From positions 1 through 64,000 of the forward strand of contig VIIQ02000294.1 in assembly GCA_007449985.2 (NCBI GenBank): a stretch of DNA of 64,000 nt, written 5' to 3'. Both the position numbers and the translations under genes were made by a program. The DNA comes from Desmodesmus armatus. Taxonomy: Eukaryota; Chlorophyta; Chlorophyceae; Sphaeropleales; Scenedesmaceae. Shown here in pieces: positions 32,138 to 42,068 of this stretch; the first letter of the stretch is position 1, and every line of letters starts with the position of its first letter. The notes below the pieces were generated by a model. That model was given only the letters and a program-made list of their open reading frames with translations. It was not told where the DNA came from and did no database searches.

Positions 32138-32438
32138 GTGAGTGTGCGGAGAATGTGAACGATTATGGTGTGAGTGGAGCAGCAGAAGCCGCCACCCTGC
32201 GAGACCACCTCGACTTGTGTCAAAGTACCATTTAGTCACACCATACCCTCCACAAGGCAGCATCAGGTGCACAAGGGAAGGCTCGCAGAGGGTTTGGCAG
32301 CACCACTGCTCCACGGCATTGTGTTGAACCTCCATGAGTGTGAATTGACGGCATGTTCATAACTGTACTTGACATCACATTCACATTCTCAATTGTGGTG
32401 GGCTTGCTTGTGGCTGTTCGCATGTGCGATGCCGGCAG

Positions 32439-32482
32439 ACCTCAACTGTCAAGCAATGCTTCCATTTGTGTGCCAAATAGGT
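32439..32482 (+). CDS. C-type lectin domain 2, exon 4
   Basis: After GATGCCGGCAG the frame reads (D)LNCQAMLPFVCQIG and meets GTGAGC. LNC...LPFVCQ is the usual last strand of the domain with its two cysteines. Phase-1 entry completes the Asp of WND. Confidence 0.75.
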
Positions 32483-32869
32483 GAGCCTACCATAGTGGCG
32501 GGGCCCCCGCCACTGAGTGCACTGAGTGCACTAGAGTGCCCACGGCCATCACAAACATTTGACGCCAACCTCCCTGCGCTCATTTGCGCATCCTCAAACA
32601 TCTGGCCTATGACTGCCCAGCCCATGGTGGGCCCCTTGAATGTCTCAATGTTGTATGTTTCCGCAATCACTTTTTTCGGTCAAGGTTGCAGTGAGGTGCA
32701 CACTTCTAGGACGAAGCACTTCACATGCGGCATGTATGCAATGCCTGTGTGATGCAGCACAATCTGTGGTATCACTTGCAGCATGCGGCATTGGTTATTC
32801 AAACGCCCTAGTCATTGTTGGGGTTCATCGCCCTTCTTTATCGCGTGTCATGTGCTTGTATGCTTTCAG

Positions 32870-33073
32870 GCTGCAGCGAGGCGCGCCTTCCAACAGTGAA
32901 CCCAGTGAACGCCTTCTGGGTGCCAGGCTCATGTGATGCCACACCCTCTGGTGGTAGCTGCACCGCCAACTGTGGGAGTGGCTTCATGCCTAGCTTGATA
33001 GCTGGAGCACCAAAGGTCACATGCAATGCTGGGACTTGGGGACCCCTTCAGGGTTCATGTGTCCAACAAGCCA
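32870..33073 (+). CDS. Sushi-like module exon, phase 1-1
   Basis: Between TGCTTTCAG and GTAAGC. It reads GCSEARLPTVNPVNAFWVPG, CDATPSGGSCTANCGSGF, VTCNAGTWGPLQGSC, the C...W.PG.C....G..C...C..G....C....W...G.C pattern repeated in this gene. Phase 1 in, phase 1 out. Confidence 0.7.
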
Positions 33074-33256
33074 GTAAGCAATGATGTGTGATGGAACAGG
33101 AAGTTCGTGCAACCATTGTGTGAACAAACTACGGCACGACAAACCCGCGGTACTTGCATGGGCCCAGGTCAGTCTAGATCACTGGTGACAAAATGACAGT
33201 TGCGTTGTCACAAACTGGGTGTGTCGTGTGTACCGCCTTGCCCTTTATGCTTGCAG

Positions 33257-33435
33257 TGACTTGCTCAAGCCAGCCGGCGGCACAAGCCAACGCCATTTGG
33301 GCGTGCAACACCACGGCAGTTGGTGGGAAGTGCGATGCCATATGTGTGAATGGTACAAAGGGCCCGCTTTCTGCAACTTGCTTCATGGGAACCCCAACCC
33401 CACGTGGTCAACAATTGGAAAATGCAGTCCGATTG
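33257..33435 (+). CDS. Sushi-like module exon with one-base break
   Basis: After TGCTTGCAG it reads TCSSQPAAQANAIWACNTTA, GGKCDAICVNGTKG, LSATCFMGTP and then loses the expected W...G.C end. In the next frame the sequence reads NPTWSTIGKCSPI up to GTGAGT. One extra C in the CCCC run near 33392 would join the two parts and give phase 1 out. Confidence 0.65.
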
Positions 33436-33656
33436 GTGAGTGGGGTACTGGTTCATGTAGGTGTGTGCCCTTGCAAGGAGGCACATTTGTGTCCAACATG
33501 TGAATGTGTAGCAATGACACAGCCCCTGAGCTCCACTGGGATGCTCAGTTGTACACTGTTGAGTTGGCCGTTTGCCAAAATACTAACACTTGTGATATGT
33601 GCACTGTTGTTGTTGTTGTGTCATGCCACACGCATTTGCGCGGCTACCTTCTCCAG

Positions 33657-34205
33657 TCTGCACCTTCCTACCAAACCAATTTGGCACAACTTTTCCAGGT
33701 TGCGCACCATCTGCGCCCTTTGGCACGGTCTGTAGAGGCTCCTGCTCGCTCGGCTTCAAAAGCCCTACAGGCTCCGTCAATGCCACATGTGCAGCCACTG
33801 GCTGGACATACCAAGGCTCGTGCGTCAGGGTTTGTTCGGGCAGCCCACCTAACCCTCCAAATGGGCGATTTACTTGTTCCACTTCCTTAGCTGGCACTAG
33901 GTGCATTGCGCAATGTGTTGTCAACTCCACCATGGGTTTCATGCCAAGCGCACTTGGACAACCATACACTGAGTGTCAAGGCAGCAATGGGATGTGGAGC
34001 GCCGTGATAGGTACATGCAACAGAGGGTGCATTGCAAGTGTACCCGCACCTCCTCCCAACGCAACCTTCTCTTGCCCAAGCGTCACTGCCGTCAACCAGC
34101 GTTGCACTGCAACGTGTCGCCTTGGCACTGCCGGCAACGTGTTTGCCACATGTCAGGCTAGCACCTTCAGGTGGCTAGTGACAAACACACAACCATGTTT
34201 GCCAG
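33657..34205 (+). CDS. Three sushi-like modules in one exon, GC donor
   Basis: Open for 549 bp from CTTCTCCAG to CAG followed by GCAAGT, a GC-type donor. Three repeats each have four to six Cys: GCAPSAPFGTVCRGSCSLGF, CSGSPPNPPNGRFTC, AQCVVNSTMGF, CIASVPAPPPNATFSC, CTATCRLGTAGNVFATC. The spacing is like complement-control modules but shorter and Pro/Asn-rich. Phase 1 in and out. Confidence 0.75.
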
Positions 34206-34509
34206 GCAAGTCACACACGCGGGGTTACGGGATGAGGCCATGTCATGACGGCAGCCTAAGCATTGTCATAACGCATGTCAGAGGCAGCAAATCACAGTGT
34301 GACAGCAGTTTCACGGCACATGCAGCAAGCCAAGGCAGTCGTTTGTAGGCAAACATGCCGCTCAATTGGAGGGGGTTCTCTCAATCTGGGCTTACGACCG
34401 CCTTACACACCTCAACTGCGTCTGACCCTTTTGAATCATCGTCACATGCACCAAACGGTTTCTACTTACACTTTTGTTTGTGTTTGGGTACGTGTACTCT
34501 GTGCTGCAG

Positions 34510-34685
34510 GCTGCAGCGGCAACCCACCTTGGACACCTCCAAACTCCAACTTCTCTTGCCCTGGCACGACAGCAGTGGGGCTCATGTGCAGAGCAAATTG
34601 CTCCGAAGGCTTCACTGGGACAGTAACTGCCACATGTGCCACTGGCGCTGTGTGGATCGTCCTCGGGGAAGGTGTTCACCTATTG
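34510..34685 (+). CDS. Sushi-like module exon with one-base break
   Basis: It reads GCSGNPPWTPPNSNFSCPGT, LMCRANCSEGFTGTVTATC, VWIVLGEG and then loses frame; one more G after GAAGG (near 34671) would give GEGCSPI and a phase-1 exit at GTAAGC. The parallel end GKCSPI occurs in the exon ending at 33435. Confidence 0.65.
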
Positions 34686-34831
34686 GTAAGCAGACATGGT
34701 CAACATAGAAGATAGGCATTCATATTGAGTTGTATCGAGTTTGTTGAGCATATGTCATCTTGGCATCTAACCGTCTACTACCACTCAGGGGCAAGGGCGT
34801 ACATACGGACCATCTCATCCCATGGTTTGGT

Positions 34832-34873
34832 GTATTAGCAGCTGCAACAATAAAAGGTTGCAGCTGCTAATAC
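34832..34873. repeat. Perfect hairpin, 17-bp stem, 8-base loop
   Basis: GTATTAGCAGCTGCAAC, loop AATAAAAG, then the exact complement. It lies in the intron between two sushi-like exons. No second copy was noticed. Confidence 0.95.
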
Positions 34874-34979
34874 GCATGAGAAGGATCATGGTGCTAGGGC
34901 AGTAGCTCTCGCTGGTGATGCTTGTGCAAGGACCAACAGGCTTGAACTGTTGTGTGTACTGGTGTGTTGCTTTGCTCAG

Positions 34980-35168
34980 TTTGCAAAGACAACCCCAAGG
35001 ACAACCCTGCAAACGGGCAGTTTGCATGTGGCTCGCTCAGCCCACGTGGAATGGTCACCGCTGTGGGGCGTTCATGCGTCGCGCAATGCCTGCGAGGAAC
35101 GGTTGGCGCACCTACAGTTGTGTGCACTGCGGATGGTCAATGGTCGGCTATCGACGGTGAATGTGTAG
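34980..35168 (+). CDS. Sushi-like module exon, phase 1-1
   Basis: Between TTGCTCAG and GTAAGA. It reads CKDNPKDNPANGQFACGSLS, GRSCVAQCLRGTVG, VVCTADGQWSAIDGEC, the clearest copy of the module. Unbroken frame; phase 1 in and out. Confidence 0.8.
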   Translation, partial: FAKTTPRTTLQTGSLHVARSAHVEWSPLWGVHASRNACEERLAHLQLCALRMVNGRLSTVNV

Positions 35169-35475
35169 GTAAGACTACAGCCCCGAAGGCATGCATGGCA
35201 CAATGAATTTTAAATGTTGCACATCAATGTGTGTAAGTGTGGTGAGTGTGTGCTCGATTGTGGGTGTGCGTGTGCGCGTCAGAGCAAACATGCCCGTGTG
35301 CCTGCAGGCTGGTGCGTGTGAGCCTGGTGGGCGGGCACCTGAGCTTGAGTCAGCACACATGTGTCGTCGAAGACAACTGATCACACTGTGATCTTGCAGT
35401 GCAGGCTCTAGGGCTAGCTTCATTTGATCATTACTAATTTGTTGTGCGCCTCACTGTGTGTTTTGTGATTTGCAG

Positions 35476-35616
35476 GGCCATGCAACACCGAACCGAGCCC
35501 ATGCAGTGTGGCCAGCGGTTCAAACGGGACTTGCTTGGTGGTGGGAAACCAAGGCGATTACGCGTGTGGTTGTCTCAAAGGGTGGACATGGGATGCAAGT
35601 TTTCTCCAGTGCCGAA
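35476..35616 (+). CDS. EGF-like domain exon, phase 1-1
   Basis: Between GATTTGCAG and GTGAGT. Six cysteines in EGF order: PCNTEPSPCSVASGSNGTC, then LVVGNQGDYACGCLKGW and LQC. The Y-x-C-x-C-x-x-G-W core is diagnostic. It joins in phase 1 to the sushi-like exon before and the discoidin-like exon after. Confidence 0.8.
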
Positions 35617-35850
35617 GTGAGTAACTCACGAATAAGTTATTTGCTTACACAAGAACTGTCCTTCATTGAGTGTAATTCCAACAAGTGTGTGCTACCGTAG
35701 TATGTCCATGATGTTTGGCACTGTGGCCAGCATGCACGCAACACTCCAAGTGTTGAGTTGAGTGTTGAGTGATTTTGAAAATCACCATCCGCCCTTAAAC
35801 ATCCACACACCAATGCTCATGGCTATGTGTGATTGTCATTGCTAATGCAG

Positions 35851-36291
35851 GTTGCGGCGTTGTCATTGAGCAAACACAACTAACTCTTGGTGATGATGGT
35901 GTCAACCTCAACCCCTTGGGACTAGCAGACGTGCAGCTTTTGTCTGCCTTGGGGGTGCCTTTTGACAAAACTAAGCTCACCATCAGCATGTCTTCGGTAC
36001 ACTCTGACTCCAACCGGACGCCCGGGAACTGTCTTGATGGGGACAGCATGACCACGTGTCAAAGTGATGAACAAAACCCCCAAGTTGCATGGCTCAACAG
36101 CACATATCCATGTGCAAGTGGGTTGTCCAAAGTGACAGTCGTCAACAGGGTGGATTGCTGCAAGGAAAACATCATGTTTTATCGCATGAGGCAAACAACA
36201 AGCCGTTTTCAGGCAGGCCGCCTTGCGATTACTGAAGTTGCACGTGCACCTGTGTTTGATAGAGTGCAACCATTCTACACATGGTTTGTAG
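35851..36291 (+). CDS. Discoidin/F5-8C-like galactose-binding domain exon
   Basis: Between GCTAATGCAG and GTGAGT, phase 1 in and out. Motifs: NCLDGDSMTTCQSDEQNPQV and LSKVTVVNRVDCCKENI, matching the D-G...T.C.S....NPW and I..V.V.NR.DCC signature of algal F5/8 type C domains. Such domains bind sugars or membranes. The end of the domain probably lies in the next exon. Confidence 0.7.
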
Positions 36292-36353
36292 GTGAGTTGG
36301 GTGGCGTTGGGGCATCGGCATGCATGTGGGCACGATGTTTCATTACAGTACAG

Positions 36354-36637
36354 TATTTGGGGACAGGGTCCCAACACTCAGGGCCTTCAACTTACATACC
36401 GCAATTTCTCAGATCAGGTGTTTCGATACCAAGGTCAAAAAGCACAGGGCGGCCCTCGACAAGAGGAAATGTCAGATTTCGACTTGGCTGGCAAGCTTCT
36501 TGCCCTATCAACCTCCCCAAAGACCATATGCCGACGTGCTAAGACAATGCTTTGCGGGAAGGGCTCGGGTCATTGCATGCCGTCGATTCAAATGTTGGGA
36601 CACCACACCACTAGAACGCGACACTTGTCATCACTAA
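36354..36637 (+). CDS. Candidate exon after the discoidin-like domain
   Basis: After CATTACAGTACAG the phase-1 frame reads VFGDRVPTLRAFNLHTAISQ, IRCFDTKVKKH and RVIACRRFKCWDTTPLE, open to TAA at 36635. It may splice out earlier. The first ~40 bp resemble the dispersed repeat at 12411, so part may be repeat-derived. Confidence 0.35.
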
Positions 36638-36668
36638 TGAATGTTGCACATATGTCGCTTGGATGCAG

Positions 36669-36867
36669 GGTTGGAGAAACAACCCATGTGTTCACGTGCA
36701 TCCTTGCCTCCAAATGTTACTTGGCCCAACAATGGTTGTGACAATGCCCCTGTTGGAGCTGTTTGCAAAGCCAAGTGTGCCACTGGTTCCAGTGGGGTCA
36801 CCTCCGTATGTCGTGAAGATGGTCAATGGAGTGCAGCCGTTGGTGTGTGCTGACCAATGGAAGGTAA
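36669..36867 (+). CDS. Last sushi-like module exon, with in-frame TGA
   Basis: After CTTGGATGCAG, phase 1: CSRASLPPNVTWPNNGCDNA, VGAVCKAKCATGSSGV, SVCREDGQWSAAVGVC and then TGA (36851-36853), followed by PMEG and GTAAGA. TGA may be the true end of the gene, or a nonsense change, because the frame stays open to a good phase-1 donor four codons later. Confidence 0.65.
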
Positions 36868-36976
36868 GAAACTTGCGGAGGGATGAGCTTTTGCATACAT
36901 GCCTGTAGTGTTGCGTTGTTGGGATCAGGTGCGCAGCAACACATGTTCTGATGTAATGCACAACAGCTGCACGTCA

Positions 36977-37032
36977 AATCAAAAAGATCAAATCAAATTT
37001 ACACTTGTAGCTATGTAGCTCAAGAGCTGCGT
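36977..37032 (-). mobile_element. Short 3'-end fragment related to the L1-like LINE
   Basis: Plus-strand text AAATCAAA..GATCAAATCAAA, TTACACTTGTAGCTATG and CTCAAGAGCT matches the 3' end of the LINE at 19615-19665 (AAATCAAATCAAAG, TTACACCTGTAGCTATG, CTCAAGAGCT). It has the TTTGA-type tail and stops after ~55 bp, as in an extreme 5' truncation. Confidence 0.75.
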
Positions 37033-37184
37033 GATACTTGACCGTGCGTGATGGTACAGTCATGGTTACACACATCTTGTGCCGTTGCGGGATAGGCTTA
37101 TGACGTGACGCCACATATACGTGTACAATTTAGACTCCGTGGCTTCAACACTGCAATGCTTGTTGTTCCACCTGTATGTAGGCA

Positions 37185-37291
37185 CAATCTGGCTTGCCCA
37201 ACAGGCAAAGCCCTCACATGGTGGCAACTCAAGACAAACAACGTGATCAAGACTCAACAGTTTGGATACACATGTTTTGGGTCGTTGTGAT
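37185..37291 (+). CDS. Exon candidate CPTGKALTWWQL...QQFGYTCFG
   Basis: After CCTGTATGTAG the frame reads HNLACPTGKALTWWQLKTNN then VIKTQQFGYTCFGSL and stops. C-x-x-G-x-A-L ... F-x-Y-x-C recalls repeats in algal extracellular proteins, but no named family is assigned. Confidence 0.35.
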
Positions 37292-37299
37292 TTGAGTGT

Positions 37300-38950
37300 G
37301 GAAAACCCTGCTTACGTATGTGCAAGTTGTCATGTTGGTGGTGGATAGCATTTTTTGATATCTATTTGGGTCAACAGCGTGTGCGTGTGCATGTGTGTAG
37401 TGAGCAACATGTGTGTCGGTTGTTGTGTGATAGCGGGCAAACGGGTGTCGTGAGGTGCTTCAGAAGGGCAAAATGCAAGGATTGTGGATGCGAAGGGCCG
37501 AATTCCATGTGTTGTTGGTTTTGCAACAACCATGTTGCAAGGCTAAGCACTGTCAGTTAAAATGAGCCTTGCGTCTGGCACAGAAACGGGCATGCATAGT
37601 GAAGATGGCTGTTTTGGGACGGGAACTTTTTGGTTTGGTAGGGTTGGGTTCAGCACAGCAGACAAGCTCCACTTCATGTGGACGATTTCTGCATTGAGAT
37701 GTGTCGTTGAAGTCGACTTACCATTTGGAATGCCGGGGTGTGATTTGCATCGTCAACAACCACCATGGTGGTTGGCGTGCGGGTTCTTGGTGGATAGAAG
37801 TCCTCACGTGGTGGCTCCACCATCCTTGATGCCTTTGGGTGTGGTGTCACACAATGGGTCCGTGTGGTGTCAAGTGACGCATGCCCTAAGGAGGTTTGAC
37901 TGCACATGTTCCGATGGCCCTTTGCGCACATTGCACATTTTACACACGCTGGTTGTACTTCTGATTGGCACGTGTGCATGATGTCTGCAATTTGCTATTA
38001 CAAATTATTCCCTTACCTTTCTGTGTTTACCCTTGTTACATAACTTGGTGAGAATCAATTGCTGTTCAGGATCATGAGCAAATCCCTCCACTAGAGGACC
38101 CCGGGCGTCAGTGAGTCTGCCCCGCCGCCGCAACCGGGCGTGAGCGCATAGGTGTTGCTTGTCTTTCCTTTTGTAGCCTACCTCAAGTGGTGTGCATGTT
38201 GCTGGTTTTGTCCCCTTTGTGTGTCATCAAAGTGAGCATGCGTTGTGTCCGTGATGCCAAGACAGAACCGAGATCTTGTGTGATTTCTTTTCTGTGCCTG
38301 TGAGGAGCTTGTGCACTCTCAACAGCTCTGCAGTGAGCTGTTGTGATGTGGACAAAGGCACGTTAGTGGAGTGTGTAACAATATTGATAATACTATCAAA
38401 TGAACATTAGTGGAGTGTGTCACAATACTGAAGTGTGTAACAAGGCATGGTTGACATACGTGAGTGACACTGAAGCATCAAGGGACATGCACTCCACTGA
38501 CCATTTGTTGAGACATGCTGTTGAGGCTCTCAAGTCGTTCTACATGTTGAAACTGAGTCTTCCCGGATTCGCAAGTTTCATCGTGCAGTTGGCACTCATG
38601 CCGAGCACTTTATCCAAACCATGCTACTGTGACTCATGGGCATGACTCATGTCATCCAAAAACCGACAGATACATCATGGCTTGCAGCTCTATGAACCGT
38701 GTATGGTGTGTGTCACCGCCACATGCAACCCGAACATGTATCGTTCACAACCCAACTTCTGTGCGCAACACAGAGGTGAAGCATCGTGCATCCACAAAAA
38801 GCTGTCATAGATCACCACCCAGTCCGCATCGACCACACAACTAACCGACCCATCAGCAGAAGGCTGACGCATGCGCACACCGATCACCACAACACGCAGT
38901 GCGCCCGTCCACCAATCACGCCACAAAGACGATGCCATGTTGGCATGTCA
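37300..38950. other. Stretch with no supported gene
   Basis: Only short frames and GT/TG-rich sequence; the motif TTAGTGGAGTGTGT.ACAATA is duplicated at about 38362 and 38406. No gene is supported. Confidence 0.5.
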
Positions 38951-38979
38951 TTCGCCGATTGACCCCCACCCCCTAGCTG

Positions 38980-39205
38980 TTTGTATGCAGGCTGAGGCAC
39001 TGTCCACCCTCACAACCCCACCATCCACCCACGTATACCCCCCCTTCCCTCCCCTTTTCTCTCCTTGCAGGTTGAGGCTCTGTCCACCTCAGCCACCCCA
39101 CCATCAACCCATTTGCATAGTCACCTCCCCACCAACCATCTGCTCACCCCCCCCCCCCCACTCCCCTGCCCCTCCGTCCACGCAGGCTGAAGCCCTGTCC
39201 ACCCT
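38980..39205. repeat. Three tandem copies of an acceptor plus exon start
   Basis: CAGGCTGAGGCACTGTCCACC (about 38987), CAGGTTGAGGCTCTGTCCACC (about 39067) and CAGGCTGAAGCCCTGTCCACC (about 39183) each combine a 3' splice site with codons for (A/V)EALST. Only the third leads into an open exon. Confidence 0.85.
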
Positions 39206-39380
39206 GCTGGGCCACCCCCCTCTCGGCACACGGCTGGCCAGCGCATGCGGCGGCGGCAGCCTTGGTTTCATTGCTGCTGCGTCCTGCCTGGTGCTGCCCA
39301 CTGTGCTGCTGCCCAGTGTTGAGGCGCTGGCGGCACTGGGGGCACTGGGGGTGGCGGCAGCAGTCACGGTCGGCTGTGTG
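39186..39380 (+). CDS. AAAP-family transporter exon (middle membrane segments)
   Basis: Phase 0 to phase 0, ending at GTGAGT. It encodes AEALSTLLGHPPLGTRLASA and LGFIAAASCLVLPTVLLPSV, EALAALGALGVAAAVTVGCV: the LPTV..P....L..LGALG pattern of the fourth/fifth membrane helices of amino-acid/auxin permeases (SLC32/36/38-like). In the family this segment follows the parts encoded downstream at 39697-40600, so it must come from another copy or a rearrangement. Confidence 0.65.
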
Positions 39381-39696
39381 GTGAGTGAGACACATGGCTG
39401 GCTGGCTGGCTGGCTGCTTGGGTGGGTGGGTGGGTGGCTGATTGGATGGAACTGACTGCAGCGGCTACAATGAGGGTTGACTGCCAGCTCGGCTGGCCCA
39501 ACACACTGTGTCACTTGCGTAATCAGGCGTGCCTCTTTTTTTGAAACTATGAAGAGGGGATTCCAAACATCCCCACAGAAATAGATTTGTCAGGGTCAAA
39601 GTGGGTGGGGGTGACTTAACCCCCTACACCCCCCCCCCTCCCCCCACCGGGCATACGTGGCCCATGGCCTGGTTTGTCTGTCCTGCTGCTGCGCAG

Positions 39697-39782
39697 GGTG
39701 GTGCCTCCTTCCCCGCGACTGTGTTCAACCTGGTGAATGTCATCATGGGGGCGGGATACATATCAATACCTTACGCATGCAG
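39697..39782 (+). CDS. AAAP-family transporter exon, first membrane helix
   Basis: Between GCTGCGCAG and CAG|GCAAGT (GC donor). It encodes GGASFPATVFNLVNVIMGAG and YISIPYAC(R), the highly typical first helix of amino-acid/auxin permeases (F.N.....G.G.LS.PYA), which bind substrate in this segment. It splices in frame to 40011. Confidence 0.8.
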
Positions 39783-40010
39783 GCAAGTGCGCCCCGGGCC
39801 GGGGGCGCGGCAGGCGTGGTGGCCATTTCCCCATGCCCCAGCAACTTTTCCCAATCTCAGATACCTTCTCAGATACAGACACTTGCTTGCGCAGGCACCT
39901 GTCTTCTGGTGTTAACTCCCGGAACTGCTGTTGCTTTGCATGACAACCTTTGCAAGTTGCCTGTGTGAGTTGCCTCATGTGTGCATGTGTCGTGTGTGTG
40001 TCACCTGCAG

Positions 40011-40072
40011 GCAGGGTGGCTGGGCAGCCCTGCCGGTGCTGTGGCTGCTGGGGGCTGTCTTCTGCTACACAT
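40011..40072 (+). CDS. AAAP-family transporter exon, second helix
   Basis: After TCACCTGCAG it continues (R)QGGWAALPVLWLLGAVFCYT and exits in phase 1 at GTGCGT. QGGW..L..L......CYT is the family's conserved loop and second helix. Confidence 0.8.
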
Positions 40073-40348
40073 GTGCGTGTGGGTGTGGGTGGGTGGGGGG
40101 GGGGGTGCCGTGATGTAGCCTAAATGTGTCAGATACCATTCGGCCGGGTGTGTGTCACAATGTATGTGTCCTTTGTAGATAGTCGAGTGTCCTGAGCTTT
40201 TCTAAGAACGCAGATGGTATGCCAGCCAGGTGCATTGCCGATTGTGGCCGCAGCCAAGGGCTCCTTGACACCAGCATGCAATGATGCTGCTGCGGTGCTG
40301 CTGACACTCACACCCCACTACTGTTGCTGCTGCCTTTTGTTGTCTAGG

Positions 40349-40608
40349 CAACACCATCCTGCAGTGCTGCGAACCCTTGAATTGAAACAGCAGCAGAAGC
40401 GTCAAAAACAACAGCAGCAGCAACAGCAGCTGTTGCAGCAGCAGCAGCTGACACCGGTCGCAAGCAGCAACAGCAGCCAGGGTTCCACCCGTGCAGCAGC
40501 AGCAGCCCCCTCAGGCTATGAGGATGTAGCTGAAGCTGCCTTTGGCCGCTTGGGTCGTCTGCTGGTGTCAGGCCTGATGTATGCTGAGCTGCTGGGCATA
40601 TGCTGCAG
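40349..40608 (+). CDS. AAAP-family transporter exon, polyQ loop and third helix; truncated
   Basis: After TTGTTGTCTAG, phase 1 gives CNTILQCCEP; then one extra C (CCC to CCCC near 40376) is needed to enter LELKQQQKRQK, a Gln-rich loop, and GYEDVAEAAFGRLGRLLVSG, LMYAELLGICC, matching the Y.D....AFG..GR......Y.EL segment. The family continues with EGD and later helices, but the match stops at about 40608. The gene looks truncated, with a mobile element beginning ~200 bp on. Confidence 0.65.
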
Positions 40609-40833
40609 CAATCGAGTCGCCAGTGGGCGTTGGAGATGCTCACTACAGAATATATTCAGCTCTCAGCTGTGCTGTTGCCATTGCCGCAGCTTGGCAAGCC
40701 CTATCCTTGCTGCTCATGTTGAAATTGTCATGCTTTGATCTACGCTGTGCAGCCCGCTGCTGTTATTCAGCCCATGACAGCAGCACTCTACAAGCACGCA
40801 ATCAGGTGCCCTCCCTACCGACAGAATGGTCTA

Positions 40834-41018
40834 GCTACTACCCTAGTACAGCCCCTAGTAGGTGTTGTAGCGGCTGCCTACTACCCTAGGGTAGTAGGCC
40901 TTGACTTTGTAGGCCTACTAGGTAGTCTGTCTTGCGCTACTACCCTAGTTACTACCCTATCTGCTACTACCGTAGTAACTACCCTGCTGACTACCCTAGT
41001 AGGGGGGGTAGTAGTAGT
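40834..41018. repeat. Left CTACTACCC palindromic repeat block
   Basis: About nine CTACTACCC-like units in both orientations, including a perfect 24-bp palindrome GCCTACTACCCT/AGGGTAGTAGGC at 40876-40899. It ends GTAGTAGTAGTG. Confidence 0.9.
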
Positions 41019-41699
41019 GCATTGTACATTGTAGCAGTGTACTTGCAGGCTGCAGTGTGCTTGCCCACAGGGCTGGTACCATGGGGAAGTTGTGAATGTG
41101 ATCAGCTGAATGTTGCCCAGATGCACCAACATGCTGCTCTGCCAGCATTTTCGTACCGTCCTACCAGCATGTCATCTACATGCATGCACCTTTCAATGAA
41201 CAAAGACTAAACTAATCGCCTCAAGGTTGTGTCTGCCTAACACAGATACATGTTCAACTACTAGTGACAACCAAGAAACACCAGGAACACAACTGCAAGG
41301 CCACCATCATGGGTGACGTTGCAACTGCTGAGTGTGAGCCTCATCAACAGTCACTGACTGACTGTCACAAGCATCAGTCCACTCATGCTGACAAGGCGCC
41401 CAACACACAACAGACTTGGCTGCTTTCATCTTCTTCTTCTCAGTAGAGATGTTGCCCACTCCCCGCCTTCCGCTGCCCACCTGCAATGCACAGGCATGAG
41501 GGAATTCAGTGTGCTGCAGACTGTGTGCATATTGTATACGCGACGGTGGTAGCACGCCAAGCTACTCAACGATTAACAAGGACAATGTTGCAAGTACATC
41601 TGACTGGTGCATTGGGCCGCTGTAGGTGTACAAGTCTTTAGGTGTGCAAATCTGCAGCAGTTGCTGCAGCCCTGTCTGTGACAGTAGCATGCAGTTGCA

Positions 41700-42068
41700 A
41701 ACGTACATCAGCACATGTACCTGCGCAACTCGAAGAAACTGGCAATAGGGCAGTACACCTACCGGGGCCTGCAGCCATCAGGGCTGCTGGATCAGAGGGG
41801 TCAAGTGCCTTTCCCTCCCTCCGCGCATTCTGGGTCGGGGATCTGTCGGCGGCCTCCCAAATGTTGCTCAACCCCAGCTCCTGCTGTTGGCCGGCAACCC
41901 CCAAAGTCTCGGCCCATTGCCCGCCTGCAAGTGACAGAATGCAGCACAAGCCGTTTGCTGAGCTGGTGAACTGCAGACACCGACGGCACAAGAAGCCGCC
42001 TAGCTTGAGGAAGCTGCCACAACCCACACATGTGTTCATTACGCTGCATCCACCACAATCTGTACCTT
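41700..42068 (-). CDS. Cys-rich, zinc-ribbon-like exon candidate within the element
   Basis: The minus-strand frame reads CGGCSVMNTCVGCGSFLKLG then GFLCRRC (C-x2-C-x5-C-x2-C-x9-C-x2-C, a possible zinc-binding pair), then QWAETLGVAGQQQELGLSN. An internal acceptor-like CTGCAG follows the Cys region. It may be part of an element-encoded DNA-binding protein; no family is recognised. Confidence 0.3.
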
